Part shown: piece by piece, positions 1-10,336 of the stretch
Position numbering within the stretch: the stretch's first letter is position 1
Layout: each line of letters starts with the position of its first letter
DNA from: Linnemannia schmuckeri
Lineage: Eukaryota; Mortierellomycota; Mortierellomycetes; Mortierellales; Mortierellaceae
Assembly (NCBI GenBank): GCA_029449235.1
Contig: JANATG010000011.1
Span: 30,001-94,000 of the forward strand
DNA: 64,000 bases
Direction: 5' to 3'
Position numbers and translations under genes: made by a program
The notes under the pieces: model-generated
Database searches by the model: none
Seen by the model: only the letters and a program-made list of their open reading frames with translations
Told to the model about the DNA's origin: nothing

Positions 1-1
1 T

Positions 2-1066
2 TCCTCCTCCTTCTCCAGGAGGCGAGCAGCACAAGCACACAATAACCGAATTAATAATCTCAACAGTCAAAGCACCAACAATCCCAACCCCAACCTCAAG
101 TTTAACAGCGACAGCAACAGCAGTAGCAACAGCACAAGAAACACTACTAACACAAACAATAACACTAGCACAAACAGCGGGAATGGCAATGGGTTTAGTA
201 TACATCTCGACTCCAATAACCACCACATCTACAAGGACACCTCGTCCAACAGCGACCACCACGACCCCCTCTCCCGCCCCTATGACGACATTTCTTCTTC
301 TACCCCAAGCAACAACAATAACAACAACAAAATCAAAAACAAAAACATCAACAGTGCCACGACTAGCGCGAATAACGACAACAATATCCGAAGCAGCAAC
401 TCCTCCAGCCATCACTATGTTCACCTTGAATCTACAACACACGACCTCCCTTCCTCCTCATCCCTCGACTATATCCCCGACAGCAAAGACTATCATGGCG
501 ACTATTGGAGCATTCGTGCGCCGCTCGATGCTGGATACTCGTCATCGGCCTCAACCGCCTCCTCCTACTCGTCCTCGAGCAGTTCAGCCATCAAACACTC
601 GCGATCAGCCCACCTCAGAGTCTACGGCGTCCACTCCAACGGAACAGAATGCTTTTCCAACCTCCAATCGCTCGAATATGACCCTGAACCCCTTCTAAAC
701 GAGTACACGATTGATAGCATCCTCCGCGCAGGGAAAACTGTTGTCCTCACCCGAGAATACGTCGGCTCAAAGGCCAGTCGGAGGAGGAGTCACAAAGCCC
801 GTTCGCCCTTCCTCACCGATGACGACGATGGCGACGACGACTCTTCCTACACCGACACTGATCCAACAACAACAGCTAGGCGAATGAATGGAGTCGAGAT
901 CGAAGTCGGCGGCGCTGTCAAGGCTCATGGTCTACGCAGTAATACCTCTGCAGCCAACTCGGGCTTTGAAAACGATGCTGGTTCAGGTATGGTTTTGTCG
1001 AAGGGAAGGATGAAGAGGACAAGAGATGACGACGATTGTTCTTTCTATTATTGCTGCTGTGACTGA
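2..1066 (+). CDS. 3' end of an unidentified Asn/Ser-rich protein (5' part outside window)
   Basis: An open frame enters from the left edge and stops with TGA at 1064-1066. No in-frame ATG occurs before 884, so the start lies outside the window. A pyrimidine tract ending in CAG at 16-18 could be a splice acceptor, making this the last exon. The translation is rich in Asn, Ser and Asp with long N-runs in its first third. A more ordered segment (about 620-800) contains SILRAGKTVVLTREYVGSKA, followed by an Asp-rich run, and the protein ends YYCCCD. A CAG|GTATGG site near 987 could be a further donor, so the very C-terminus is uncertain. I do not recognise the family. Low-complexity composition is common in fungal regulatory proteins and gives no function. 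Confidence 0.5.
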   Translation, partial: SSSFSRRRAAQAHNNRINNLNSQSTNNPNPNLKFNSDSNSSSNSTRNTTNTNNNTSTNSGNGNGFSIHLDSNNHHIYKDTSSNSDHHDPLSRPYDDISSSTPSNNNNNNKIKNKNINSATTSANNDNNIRSSNSSSHHYVHLESTTHDLPSSSSLDYIPDSKDYHGDYWSIRAPLDAGYSSSASTASSYSSSSSSAIKHSRSAHLRVYGVHSNGTECFSNLQSLEYDPEPLLNEYTIDSILRAGKTVVLTREYVGSKASRRRSHKARSPFLTDDDDGDDDSSYTDTDPTTTARRMNGVEIEVGGAVKAHGLRSNTSAANSGFENDAGSGMVLSKGRMKRTRDDDDCSFYYCCCD

Positions 1067-1700
1067 ATTGAGCGATGGAGGGGAGAAAAGACGACTGACG
1101 GTCGGACACACAGACAACTAAGAAAAAGGAGAGCAATCGATACCGCACATGCATACAGACAGTGGACACACATGTGCAAAAGGGCAGACAATATGACAAA
1201 CAACAACACCATCATCGTCATCGATGGTTGAGCAAACAATCTTTTTTTTCTATTTTACATACACACCCACACTACCGCAACCGCGCATAATTGAAAGAAT
1301 TGGAGAGCAAAAAACACCACATCATCCTACGCTTCACAATGCACGCATACTCACGTACGCCGCGGAATACCACCTTCACTATTGTCATTTCAAAAGTAAG
1401 GCACAGGAGTTTTATTACCACCAGGACAATAAGGAGTAAAGGCGTGAAGAAATAACGCAATCGAAAAAAAATATAGGCTGCATGCTACAGGGCAGGACAG
1501 GACATGGAACTACATTACCTGGAAAAAGGCAAACGATATTGACGCAGGATAGAATCAAAGACAACACGAAAGCCATACAAGAATAAAAAGGGATGCGCGA
1601 CGAAACTTTTTACTGACCGACATTTTCGATGCTTTTCTTTCTCCCTTCTCTCCCTCTCACTTTCACACACACATTATCTCTCTCTTGTCGTGTCGCAGAC
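1067..1700. other. Intergenic: 3' flank of the left gene and 5' flank of the histidine kinase
   Basis: No coding signal found. It holds A-rich stretches and, just before the next start codon, a pyrimidine-rich tract (1629-1697) typical of fungal 5' leaders. An ATG at 1629 is in frame with the kinase but encodes a low-complexity leader, so I take 1701 as the start. Confidence 0.5.
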
Positions 1701-4700
1701 ATGGACTCGAGTTCATCTCGTTACGATTCTGAGGGATCGTATTTTCCTCCTGTCGAGTCGGCTATCTCGGGAGCATTCAGCAAGGCAGCCAACTTTGTCG
1801 CAGCCCAGTCCAAGGCAGGATACGCAGACTTTGTTCAGGGACTTAACCCAACTTGGTCACAGTCCCCGGCACCATCGCCCAATATCATCAAGGAAGACCC
1901 AACCATCAACCCGTTCTTCTTTCAGCCATTGACATCCTATCCTGCCATGGACGACGACACATTTGATCCACCTGATCCCTTATCAGAGTCAACAGAAGAC
2001 GACAACTGCGGTCCTTCGGATCACAAGGACCCTCAGGGGCGACTGAGCGCACCTTCCAAACCTCAGATGTCTACAGGAGAATCGCATGGATTGCCATCCC
2101 TACCACCCCCACCCCCTCCGCCACCTTCGGGCATGGCCAATGCCAGGTCGCTGATCCATGTCCCACTTTACCGCTCGACTGACCACAATAACCAGCGCTA
2201 TTTGCCCTCGGACATCAGGCACCACCGACCCCCAGCCATGCCAGTCGCCATTGTGTCGTTTCTTGCAGACCAAATCCCCTATCCACCAGAGGCGCTGGAC
2301 ATCTTGACAGAGCTCAACCCATTTTTGGCCAATCAAGTCACAAATGCACTTCGACTGGAGGATATGGTCGCCAGGTCGAATCGATGGGGCAATCTCAGCA
2401 CCTCTTGTATGAGCGAAGCTTCTCGCACCAACGAGTCCTTTACTGATTCAATCAGGCGGAAGATGAAGGACACCAATGACATGGCACCCTCAGACCTTGC
2501 GACACCCAAAGCGGACCACCCACCTGTCAACGGGAAATCGGCATACACTCGATCAAAGCAGCCCCCTGTCTTTGGACAGTCGAACTCCGCGGACCCAGTT
2601 GTGCCAGCATCAATACCTCGGGACGATCCAATGTCGACGCTCACCATCTCATTGACTGCACCTTCAACTGCGCCATCAAAAAGGCCTACGCTGCGAAGGG
2701 ACATGCCTGATGGCGACCTGTCCGTTGTGCTGGGTCACAAAGCGGCTTCGACCAAGAGCAGCCGCATTAAGTCTCACGATGCTGACGTCCAGAGTCCCTC
2801 CAGATTCACCAATATAGAGTCTGATACCTCAGCCGCGTCCACACCAAGCGACTCGCCCTTCAATCCCTTCATGCTCCAGTCGCCAGATCCTGAACGGTTC
2901 AGCAAAGGCGACTCCATGTCTGAGGTCAAAGAGCCTGAATCTTTCTATAATCTGGATTCGACAACGGACGAGATTCACCGCAGCCTCAACTTGCTCAACC
3001 TGGACATTACAGGAAGCGCTACTTGCCCTCTTGCGCCACAGACTAAAAAAATGCTTGGAAAACAGCACCAGGGCGCTAAAAATACCCAACAGCACCACAT
3101 TGACGGCGCAGTACTCAACAACTGGACGAATGGCCATCGTCGTGCAGAGTCTTCGCCCAATCTGCCCGAGACGGAAGAGTCCGATGGTCTGGATGGTATG
3201 TGGCAAACTCTCCAAACAGAAGAGGCTGACAAAAAGCCAGTGTCGCTCCCCAATCCACGCCCAACAGAAAATGATCCTGGCACGGCAGGTCAGGAGTCTC
3301 CTTATTTCGGCTCCATCCACTCGATATCACCTTCAGGCACATCAAAGCGTCATCTTTTTTCAACTAACAAACGCTCAGGTGTCCGGAGGAGACGCAAGAG
3401 TGTGAAAGAACACACGAAGTTGTATCAGCCTCAGATGCCACCAACAGAGAGCCCAGTGCCCAGTTCACCTTACACCCTCAATATGCCTGGATTCGCCCCA
3501 TACCAGTTCGATACGTCGTTAGATCATCCTGGATCCAGCCGACCTACAGCCTTTTCACCTGAGCCCTCACCTGTTGCTTCCCCATCTGCGCACTACCCAA
3601 GGTCCTTTGATCGGGAATTTCCTGGCCAGCAAGAGGCAGGATCGTTCAGGTCGCAGTGGAAGGCTCCAATTCGGGAAGAGTTTGAAAAGGAGAGGGCACC
3701 GCTGAGCAGACATGGTAGCGGTTGGAGCTTCAATAGTGACGACACTAGTTTGGCTTCCCCAGGACTACACTACGAAAGGTACGCCACTGGTCGAAAGCAT
3801 AAGAAACGTCACCATGGCTTCTCTGAAAAAGGAGGCCATGCTCAAATTCCCAGGACCCGCCTCTTACGGATGATCGTGGATGCCATCGCCCATCACGTCT
3901 TGTAAGTATTGACCAAAATGGGAATGATACTCTCGCGACAAAGGACCTGAGGTTATATTTGGCTGCGATCACTAATGTCCATATTCTACCTTCAATAGCA
4001 CGCTCTCGCCACAAACAGGATGTCTGACTTGGCTCAACCAGCGGTCCATGCAGTATACTGGTATCCCACTCCCGCACCTACTCCATAAGCCATGGACAGG
4101 CATTCTTCATAAGGATGATGAAATGAAGTTCCAACCGCTCTTCAAGGACAGCTTTGAGAAGGGAGAGATGTTCAATGCTCAGTATCGAGTGCGTCGATTT
4201 GACGGTCAGTACCGTTGGTTCTTGGGCAGAGTGGTGCCTGTTCGGGATTGCGGTGGCCACATCGTACAGTGGTTTGGAACAAGCACAGATATTCATGACC
4301 AAAAAATTGCGGAGCTCCAGTTGAACCGTCAAGTGGAATTGGAACTGAACGAGGTACATGCAGCAGCAGCGCTGTTCGGTTACAGCTCTTTTTTGTTACG
4401 GATTATGCTTAATTACTGCCTTTTCTCGTTTTACTAACTCCTGTCACGCACCCCCTTGTCTCTTTTAACAACAGAAAAAATATCGCTTGTTGGCCGAAGC
4501 GATTCCTCAGATTGTGTTTACGGCAGCCCCCCAGGTTGGCTTGACCTATGCCAATGCCAAGTGGTTCACTTTTTCGGGACAAGTCTTTGAGCAGGCTTCT
4601 GGACTTGGGTTCATGGACCATGTGTAAGAACAACAATGCACTGGTTGTTTAATGAATAAGGCTATTACAACAGTGCCGGGCGTACTAACCACGCTTATTA

Positions 4701-7700
4701 ATGGGCTAAAATCATTACTTTAGCCATCCAGATGACCGTGCCAAGTGTTTCTTACCGACTAACATCTCGGAGGATAACGATGCTCCTCCTTCGCTTGCTG
4801 ATCAAGACTCCGGGTACAAGCAATCGACTTCCCCCGGAACAGCATTTGGCCAGAGTCCAGGAGAAGTCTCATACCAGACTGAGATGCGCCTCTTGCGGAA
4901 GGATGGCAAGTATAGATGGTTCCTCGTCAAGTGTATCAGCGTCGAGGTTGTCGAGCAAGGTCGCAAGTGGTTTGGAACTTGCACTGATATCAACGATCAA
5001 AAGCTACTGGAGCACAAACTCAAGGAGGCCCACGACGCTGCCCAAAAGTCGACCGAGAGCAAAACTCGCTTCCTCTCTAATATGTCTCATGGTAGGCATG
5101 AAGCACTTAAGCGATACGGCGACATGTAACTATCCTTACGATGACAGGCGCAGATGCACACATTTCGCTAATTATCACTGCCCACTTTGCATTGTTCTTT
5201 CCTCACAGAAATCCGGACACCTTTGGTCGGGATTACGGGCATGATCAACTTTTTGATTACGACGGACCTGACGAGTGAACAGCTGGACTATGTTCACACA
5301 GTGCAGCAGTCTGCCGACGCCTTGCTCTTGGTGATCAACGACATTCTAGATCTGTCCAAGGTTGAGGCTGGAATGATGAAGCTGGAAATGGAACCATTTA
5401 GTGTTCACGCCATGACCGAAGGCGCGAACGAGCTCCTGAGCACTCTGGCTATTCAAAAGGGCCTGGAGCTGGGATTTTTGGTCGAGGACGAGGTTCCAGA
5501 TGTGGTTGTTGGAGACCGCGTGCGACTGCGTCAGGTCTTAATCAACATTATCGGCGTAAGTGCATATAACAGCGTGTGTTTTTTTCGTTCAAATCATGCC
5601 TTCTTTCTGGTGGATCCACATCCTTGAAGGGATGAAATAGTGTGGACGATGGACAATTTTACTAACCTTCTTCGTTCTGAATATCTATGTGTAGAATGCG
5701 ATCAAGTTCACGTCGCATGGAGAAGTGTTCTCTCGCTGCTCATTGGTGCCAGCCAAACCCAATGCAGATCCCGATGTGCTGACAATCAAGTTTGAGATTT
5801 CGGATACCGGCAAGGGATTTGACGAGTCGGAGCGAGCGGTGATGTTTAAGCCTTTCTCTCAAGTTGACACATCTTCGACTCGGAAGCACGGAGGCACTGG
5901 TCTGGGACTGGTTCTGAGCAAGGAGTTTGTCGAGCTTCATGGAGGAAAGATTGCTTGCGAGAGTGTCAAGGGGGAGGGAAGCAAGTTTTCGTTCACGTTT
6001 GTTGCTCGGGTTCCGCCGCCCAATGTCACTGCCAGGGCTACGACTCCCATTGCCTCTGAGGACATTCGAGTCAGCGGGCTGATGCAGAACTTCAACAAGA
6101 CTGCCTTCAAGGCCGCCAGATTGCCTTCTGGATCGGGAGCGGGATCGCTTCCTGGCAAACTTCCGCTGATGAAGGATTCCAAGCGTGTGTCGGATCCAGC
6201 CTTGTTGAAGCACGTCACCGGACTCAAATTGATTCCAGGCGAAATGTGCTTTGCAGAGCCAGACTTTGAGAGCACCAAGAAGACAGCCACAAAAGCGTTG
6301 GAATCAGCGACAAAGAAGATCAAGCGAGGAGACTTTTTGACTGCAGACTCGACACTGGCTATCGATGAGGAGGAGCTACCTGAGCAACACTCTACAATAA
6401 CCACAACGAGTGTCACCGCAACGACCGAGTCTCCTCCTGGAGATGTTGCCACAGCAATGACTCGTACAGAGTCCATCCTTGACGATCGCCGCTACCTCAA
6501 AGTGGGTCAGCTCACTCCATCCAATCCTCCGATGGGCGAACCACCAGCAGTAGCAGTAATTGCCGCCAGTCTACCCAATCCAGCGATCGATATGAAGCTG
6601 GCGATCCCGGCCAAAGTCTTGGAGAGCAAGGCTCTTGTTGCTGAGAACAGGAAGGCAAATGCTGCCCTGGCGAGTACGACTCGACCGGACGTTCTGCCCA
6701 ACTCTGAGAGCTCGTCATCGTCGTCATCTTCTTATTCGGCAGGATCCTCTATCGAGTCAAAGCAGTCGACGTCAACCGCCAACTCTTCCGTCGGGTCGCT
6801 AACGAACACTGCTGGTTTCGTCGGCTCTACAGCCGCGGGCCATCCTCCTGAACAGGCTCGAATCCTGGTTGTAGCAGACCTTTTGCATGCACGAGAGACG
6901 ATCTTGCACTTGATCAAGCAGCTGGTTCCCATGAAACTCAATCCTCTGATCGACGTTGCAACGGATTTGAAAGAAGGCGTGGAGTTTTTAGTCGGAGGGC
7001 GCAAGGTAGCAACCAAGGCCGGCAAGTACAACTACCTGGTCATTAACCTGGCGTCGTACATGTCTGTGATGGATATTTTTTCGGCCATGCAGCAGGACGG
7101 GGTCTTGGTGGAGCCGAATGTGGTGACCTGTGTGATCACGACGCCGATTCAACGAGCTGCAGTGATGGAGGCTGTGAAGGTGGAAGAGGCGTCGATGGAG
7201 ATTGCCAAGTCGTCCTTGGAGGCCTCGATGCCCAAGGTGATCCCGTCCAACATCGAGTGGGTGTTCAAGCCTCTGACCAAGGCCAAGCTACATGTGGCAT
7301 TTGCAGATATTATAACTCACCAGGAGACGCTTGCGAGTCCCAATGGAACCACTGGTGGAGCTCTTGGGGGCGTTGTTGGCAATGGCAAGATGAGTGTGAA
7401 GCGGCGGACGGCGCAGCAGGTTGTGGTCAGCCAGAAGGAGATTTTTAGTCAGATGCATGACGCGATGGAGGGCAAGAATATTCGGATCCTGCTGGCAGAA
7501 GACGACCTTACCAATCAAAAAGTCATTCGAAGATACTTCCAAATGGTCGGGGCTGAGCTTGTTATTGCCAACGATGGCAATGAGTGTCTCGACAAGTTTA
7601 AGAGCCATCCCAAAGGCCACTTTTCTCTCGTCCTCGTAAGCACTTCTACCTGTGATATTGTACCATTGTTAATTTTTTACTCGACGAGTATGGCCCGACA

Positions 7701-7962
7701 ACTGACACTTTTCCATCATACGCCCTTCTAGTGTGACTTGTTTATGCCAGGAAAGGATGGATATGAGGCGACGAGGGCGATCCGACAATGGGAGGACGTA
7801 CATCTGGAAGATGGTGAGAAGCGGATCCCCATTGTAGCGCTGAGCGCCAACGTGATGGCGAATGTAGCGGAGCAGTGTCTAAGCAGTGGATTCACGTCGT
7901 ACCTCAGCAAACCTGTTGATTTCAAGAAGCTGAGCGAGACCCTACGCAAGCTGGTTCTCTAA
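1701..7962 (+). CDS. Hybrid histidine kinase (PAS-PAS-HisKA-HATPase-pseudoreceiver-receiver)
   Basis: Seven exons fit in frame: 1701-3901, 3999-4353, 4475-4623, 4724-5091, 5209-5555, 5695-7635 and 7732-7962, giving 1,863 residues. Residues 1-730 are disordered and Ser/Pro-rich. Exon 2 encodes a PAS_3 domain with a PAC tail (QYRWFLGR ... GTSTDIHDQK). Exons 3-4 encode a second PAS/PAC (HVHPDDRAK ... GTCTDINDQK). The H-box NMSHEIRTPL puts the phosphorylated His at about residue 1024. The N-box NAIKF (about 1141), DTGKGF and GTGLGL follow. A degenerate receiver lies at about 1528-1650. The C-terminal receiver (about 1715-1860) has AEDD, phospho-acceptor Asp in CDLFMPGKDG (about 1789) and the conserved Lys in SKPVDF. 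By family, it autophosphorylates on His and relays phosphate through its Asp to a histidine phosphotransfer protein and then to Skn7- or Ssk1-type regulators. No membrane segment or HAMP repeats are seen, so it is probably soluble and not Nik1-like. The sensed signal is unknown. Confidence 0.93.
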
Positions 7963-8515
7963 CTCACTCGGTGTTCTTTATTGTCGCACATACCCACATG
8001 GTCCCTCAATGGCTCTCTCATTTTTATCGGTGCTCCATTGTAATGTATAGATAGTTCTTTCTTTTTTCTTTTTTTCTGTCTGCCTGTTTATATTTTTTTT
8101 TCCTATTTTTTGTTTAATGCGCAGTATCCTTTCACTTTCCTTCTTGCATATTATTTGTTTCCGTCTGCTTATCTTTCTTCCCACTAATTTCGTTCTGTAT
8201 TTGTATCTTTTCTCACTTTATTTCTCCTTCTACCTTTACTCTATCGTCCTTTCTCCTCCCCACTCCACGTTGTTTGGACACTTTGTCACAAAATAAATGA
8301 ATAAACGAGATCAGTAGTCTTAGTACCGTCTAGTCCTGGTGCAAATTGGCGACGACCAAGACTACGACAAAAAAAACTGAGTGCCAATAACCACATGAAT
8401 CTCGAAAGCAGCTTATAGGTGCATAACAAGGCGTACCTCAGCCGGCGAAATGGAGAAAATCATAGATAGCACCTCGGACAAGGACGGAGATACATGGTCA
8501 CCTCCTACTTTTAAT
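7963..8515. other. 3' flank of the histidine kinase gene
   Basis: T-rich 3' UTR-like sequence follows the stop. Two AATAAA hexamers (8292 and 8300) are likely polyadenylation signals. From about 8320 to 8515 I see no coding signal, although this may be the decayed tail of the WD40 relic that follows. Confidence 0.5.
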
Positions 8516-9191
8516 GTTCAAACTCTCTCTTTCTCTTCAGTGCTGAGAGTACCGTCAAGTTACACAGGGTTTCCAACAGTAGCACGCTTTCGCTGAGTTA
8601 GTAACTTCCCATCTACCATACTGAGGTTAGTCACAATCTTGAGCTAGACATCTGGTGCAATGTGGTGCCCAATGTTGGAGCCTCAGGCTAGACAAACGCG
8701 AACACCTTCTTCGCCTTCCTTCAATCTCCAAATCCGAACAGAACGATTCCCACAATCGGTTACATATTGCAAAGAGTTACCTGGTCTGATATAGTGGATG
8801 TCCATTAATCGAACGGTCTTGTCCAGGCTCACAGAGACAACTTAGTGATTGTAAGGTGAAAGGGTCAAACTGATCAAGATGTGGCCTTGTAGTATGGGTC
8901 CAGTAAAATGTGTTTGGCAATTCCAGACTCGGACACTGGGATTGAACTTGCTGCTGAGTGAGTAACTCAAAGCAAGGATACTGTAGCGAACCTATAGTAT
9001 AGTAGTTGTGGTCAGACCTGTTGAAGCGGTCCACTGTCACACAGTTCCGTCGAAACTACTAGAAAGAATGCCTTGACCAGTGGGTAATTATGCGACGCTG
9101 GAGACGAGCTTGGTATGGCCCTCCAGTTCCAGTGCTGTCGCGCTTGTACTAAATTCCCAAAGTCGAGCTGTGTTTTTTCTGCGGATATATC

Positions 9192-10003
9192 TAAAGGCTG
9201 CCCACTTATTTTTTATCGCTTTACATTGCCCCATAGTATTTTCCTTTCGTTACCCCTAAACGTTGCCATCGGATTTTCAACCTTTTTTAAGCACTGCCAT
9301 TGTTTTCGCTAAACCTTGCCCATTATCGAAAATTAAACGCTGCCGAAACCTGTCTGTAAAGAACATGCCTTCATCTTCTGTCAAACTGGAGGAGAACGTG
9401 GACAACTGCCGACGATACGAGGCGGCTAAGGACATTTCCCGGTTCATGAGACAAGAGATCTCAGTCTCCGAGGTCAAAAGCAATAACTTCTCTCAATGCA
9501 TTCAAGAGGCAAAGAGGAGGCTCCAAGCAATTAGAGCTAGTGTTGAATATGTCGAGGATCCCAACGTGGTGACTCCAAGAGGTTGGCCTCGCAGTAAATG
9601 GCTGAAGCCCCAAGCAGGGATTGGCAGCGAGAGAGGCAGCAAGAGGTTCAAAATGCACAACTCGGAATTCAACGTCGAGTACTAGCCATGAACTACCAGC
9701 ACACGCGATCACATTCCTTTTTCTCACCTCCTCGGCTTCTCCATCACAATACACCATTTGTTTCGCATGCTTCTTAACCTCTGTTATGGTCCATATAAAA
9801 CCATGCGTCCAATCATGTGTCGAACAGAGTGCTATACAGGCCCCGTTGACAGAGTTGTTGCGGCCCGGGGCTGCCTGGGCAAGGGAGGGGCGGGTAACGC
9901 TTATATTAACCCTTGGCAACGTATGAACTTTAAATCGAGGGCAACGAAAGGAAAATACTATGTGGTAACGTATAAGGCGACAAAAGTAGGTGGGCAGCGT
10001 TTA
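9192..10003. mobile_element. hAT-like nonautonomous DNA transposon, copy 1
   Basis: The 812-bp insert lies inside the WD40 relic. Its ends are inverted: TAAAGGCTGCCCAC on the left and, reverse-complemented, TAAACGCTGCCCAC on the right. Similarity continues about 80 bp inward at both ends (CATAGTATTTTCC is shared). It is flanked by 8-bp direct copies of GATATATC (9184-9191 and 10004-10011). Eight-bp duplications and ends beginning YARNG suit the hAT superfamily. Because GATATATC is palindromic, it could instead be part of the terminal repeat. Variants of TAAACGTTGCC recur many times near both ends (for example 9258, 9286, 9312, 9336), like the subterminal transposase-binding sites of hAT elements. 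No transposase is encoded. A second, degraded copy is at 20780-21290. Confidence 0.7.
9365..9685 (+). CDS. Small ORF inside the hAT-like element, 106 residues, function unknown
   Basis: An ATG at 9365 opens a 106-codon frame ending in TAG at 9683-9685. The product is basic and mixed in composition, with no domain I recognise. Its last 24 or so codons (QAGIGSERGSK ... NSEFNVEY) and the stop codon are kept in frame in the second element copy, where the preceding part is deleted. That suggests the segment was once coding, perhaps a captured host exon or the tail of an element protein, but two copies are too few to show selection. It could equally be a chance frame. Confidence 0.3.
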   Translation: MPSSSVKLEENVDNCRRYEAAKDISRFMRQEISVSEVKSNNFSQCIQEAKRRLQAIRASVEYVEDPNVVTPRGWPRSKWLKPQAGIGSERGSKRFKMHNSEFNVEY

Positions 10004-10246
10004 GATATATCCTTTTTCCACCGCCAGTTGCAAATCAAGGCGAGCCTTATATGTTGGTATTCCGTCAGTCTCGCGTCGACTTTACCAGAGCGAAGAAGAA
10101 TGCTGAAGAGTGAGTGAGTGATATGAGTGTATAAGCGTGATAGGGAGGGTGCCTAATAAGCACAAGTGAGTGTGCGGTGGTGGCGAAGAGGAGTGTGGTC
10201 TGAGAAGAAAACGCGCTCAAAAAAAGTAAGGCAGGATATAAAATAA

Positions 10247-10318
10247 TTCCCAGTCCGGGGATCGAACCCGGGCCTTGTCGGTGAGAGCGACAAATCCTGA
10301 CCACTGGACCAACTAGGA
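10247..10318 (-). tRNA. tRNA-Glu (CTC)
   Basis: The minus strand reads a complete 72-nt tRNA cloverleaf. The acceptor TCCTAGT pairs with ACTGGGA (one G-T pair) before discriminator A. The D-arm is TGGTCCAGTGGTCAGGAT, the anticodon arm is TGTCG-CTCTCAC-CGACA with anticodon CTC, and the T-arm is CCCGGGTTCGATCCCCGG. Boxes A and B (GGTTCGATCCC) are intact. A T-rich run (TTATTTTAT) follows the 3' end as a Pol III terminator. No intron. An LTR retrotransposon begins 18 bp upstream of its 5' end. Confidence 0.93.
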
Positions 10319-10336
10319 ACTTCTGGTAATGTATGG

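Larger units (their letters stand above)
8516..10060 (-). pseudogene. Decayed WD40-repeat gene, split by a transposable element
   Basis: Reading the minus strand from about 10060 to 8516 and skipping 9192-10003, one finds WD40 repeats broken by stops and frameshifts. Recognisable pieces are FATGGG before the insert; TARLWEFSTSATALELEGHT; then ILSSSFDGTV with a stop just before QW; VVSVSLDKTVRLMDIHYIRP; and GNRSVRIWRLKEGEEGVRV. The D-G-T-V and D-K-T-V-R-L segments and the G-H dipeptide are the usual WD40 repeat hallmarks. At least five in-frame stops and several frame changes rule out function. The end with KEGEEGVRV and a downstream acidic tail looks like the C-terminus of a beta-propeller. 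WD40 arrays of this near-identical-repeat kind often belong to NACHT/STAND receptor proteins in fungi, but no NACHT part is visible here. Confidence 0.75.

Noticed and set aside
183..698. Plus-strand Thr/Pro-rich frame of 171 codons
   Set aside because: It overlaps the Asn/Ser-rich frame shifted by one base; the composition is what ACC/AAC-rich repeats give in any frame. The other frame stays open from the window edge to 1066.
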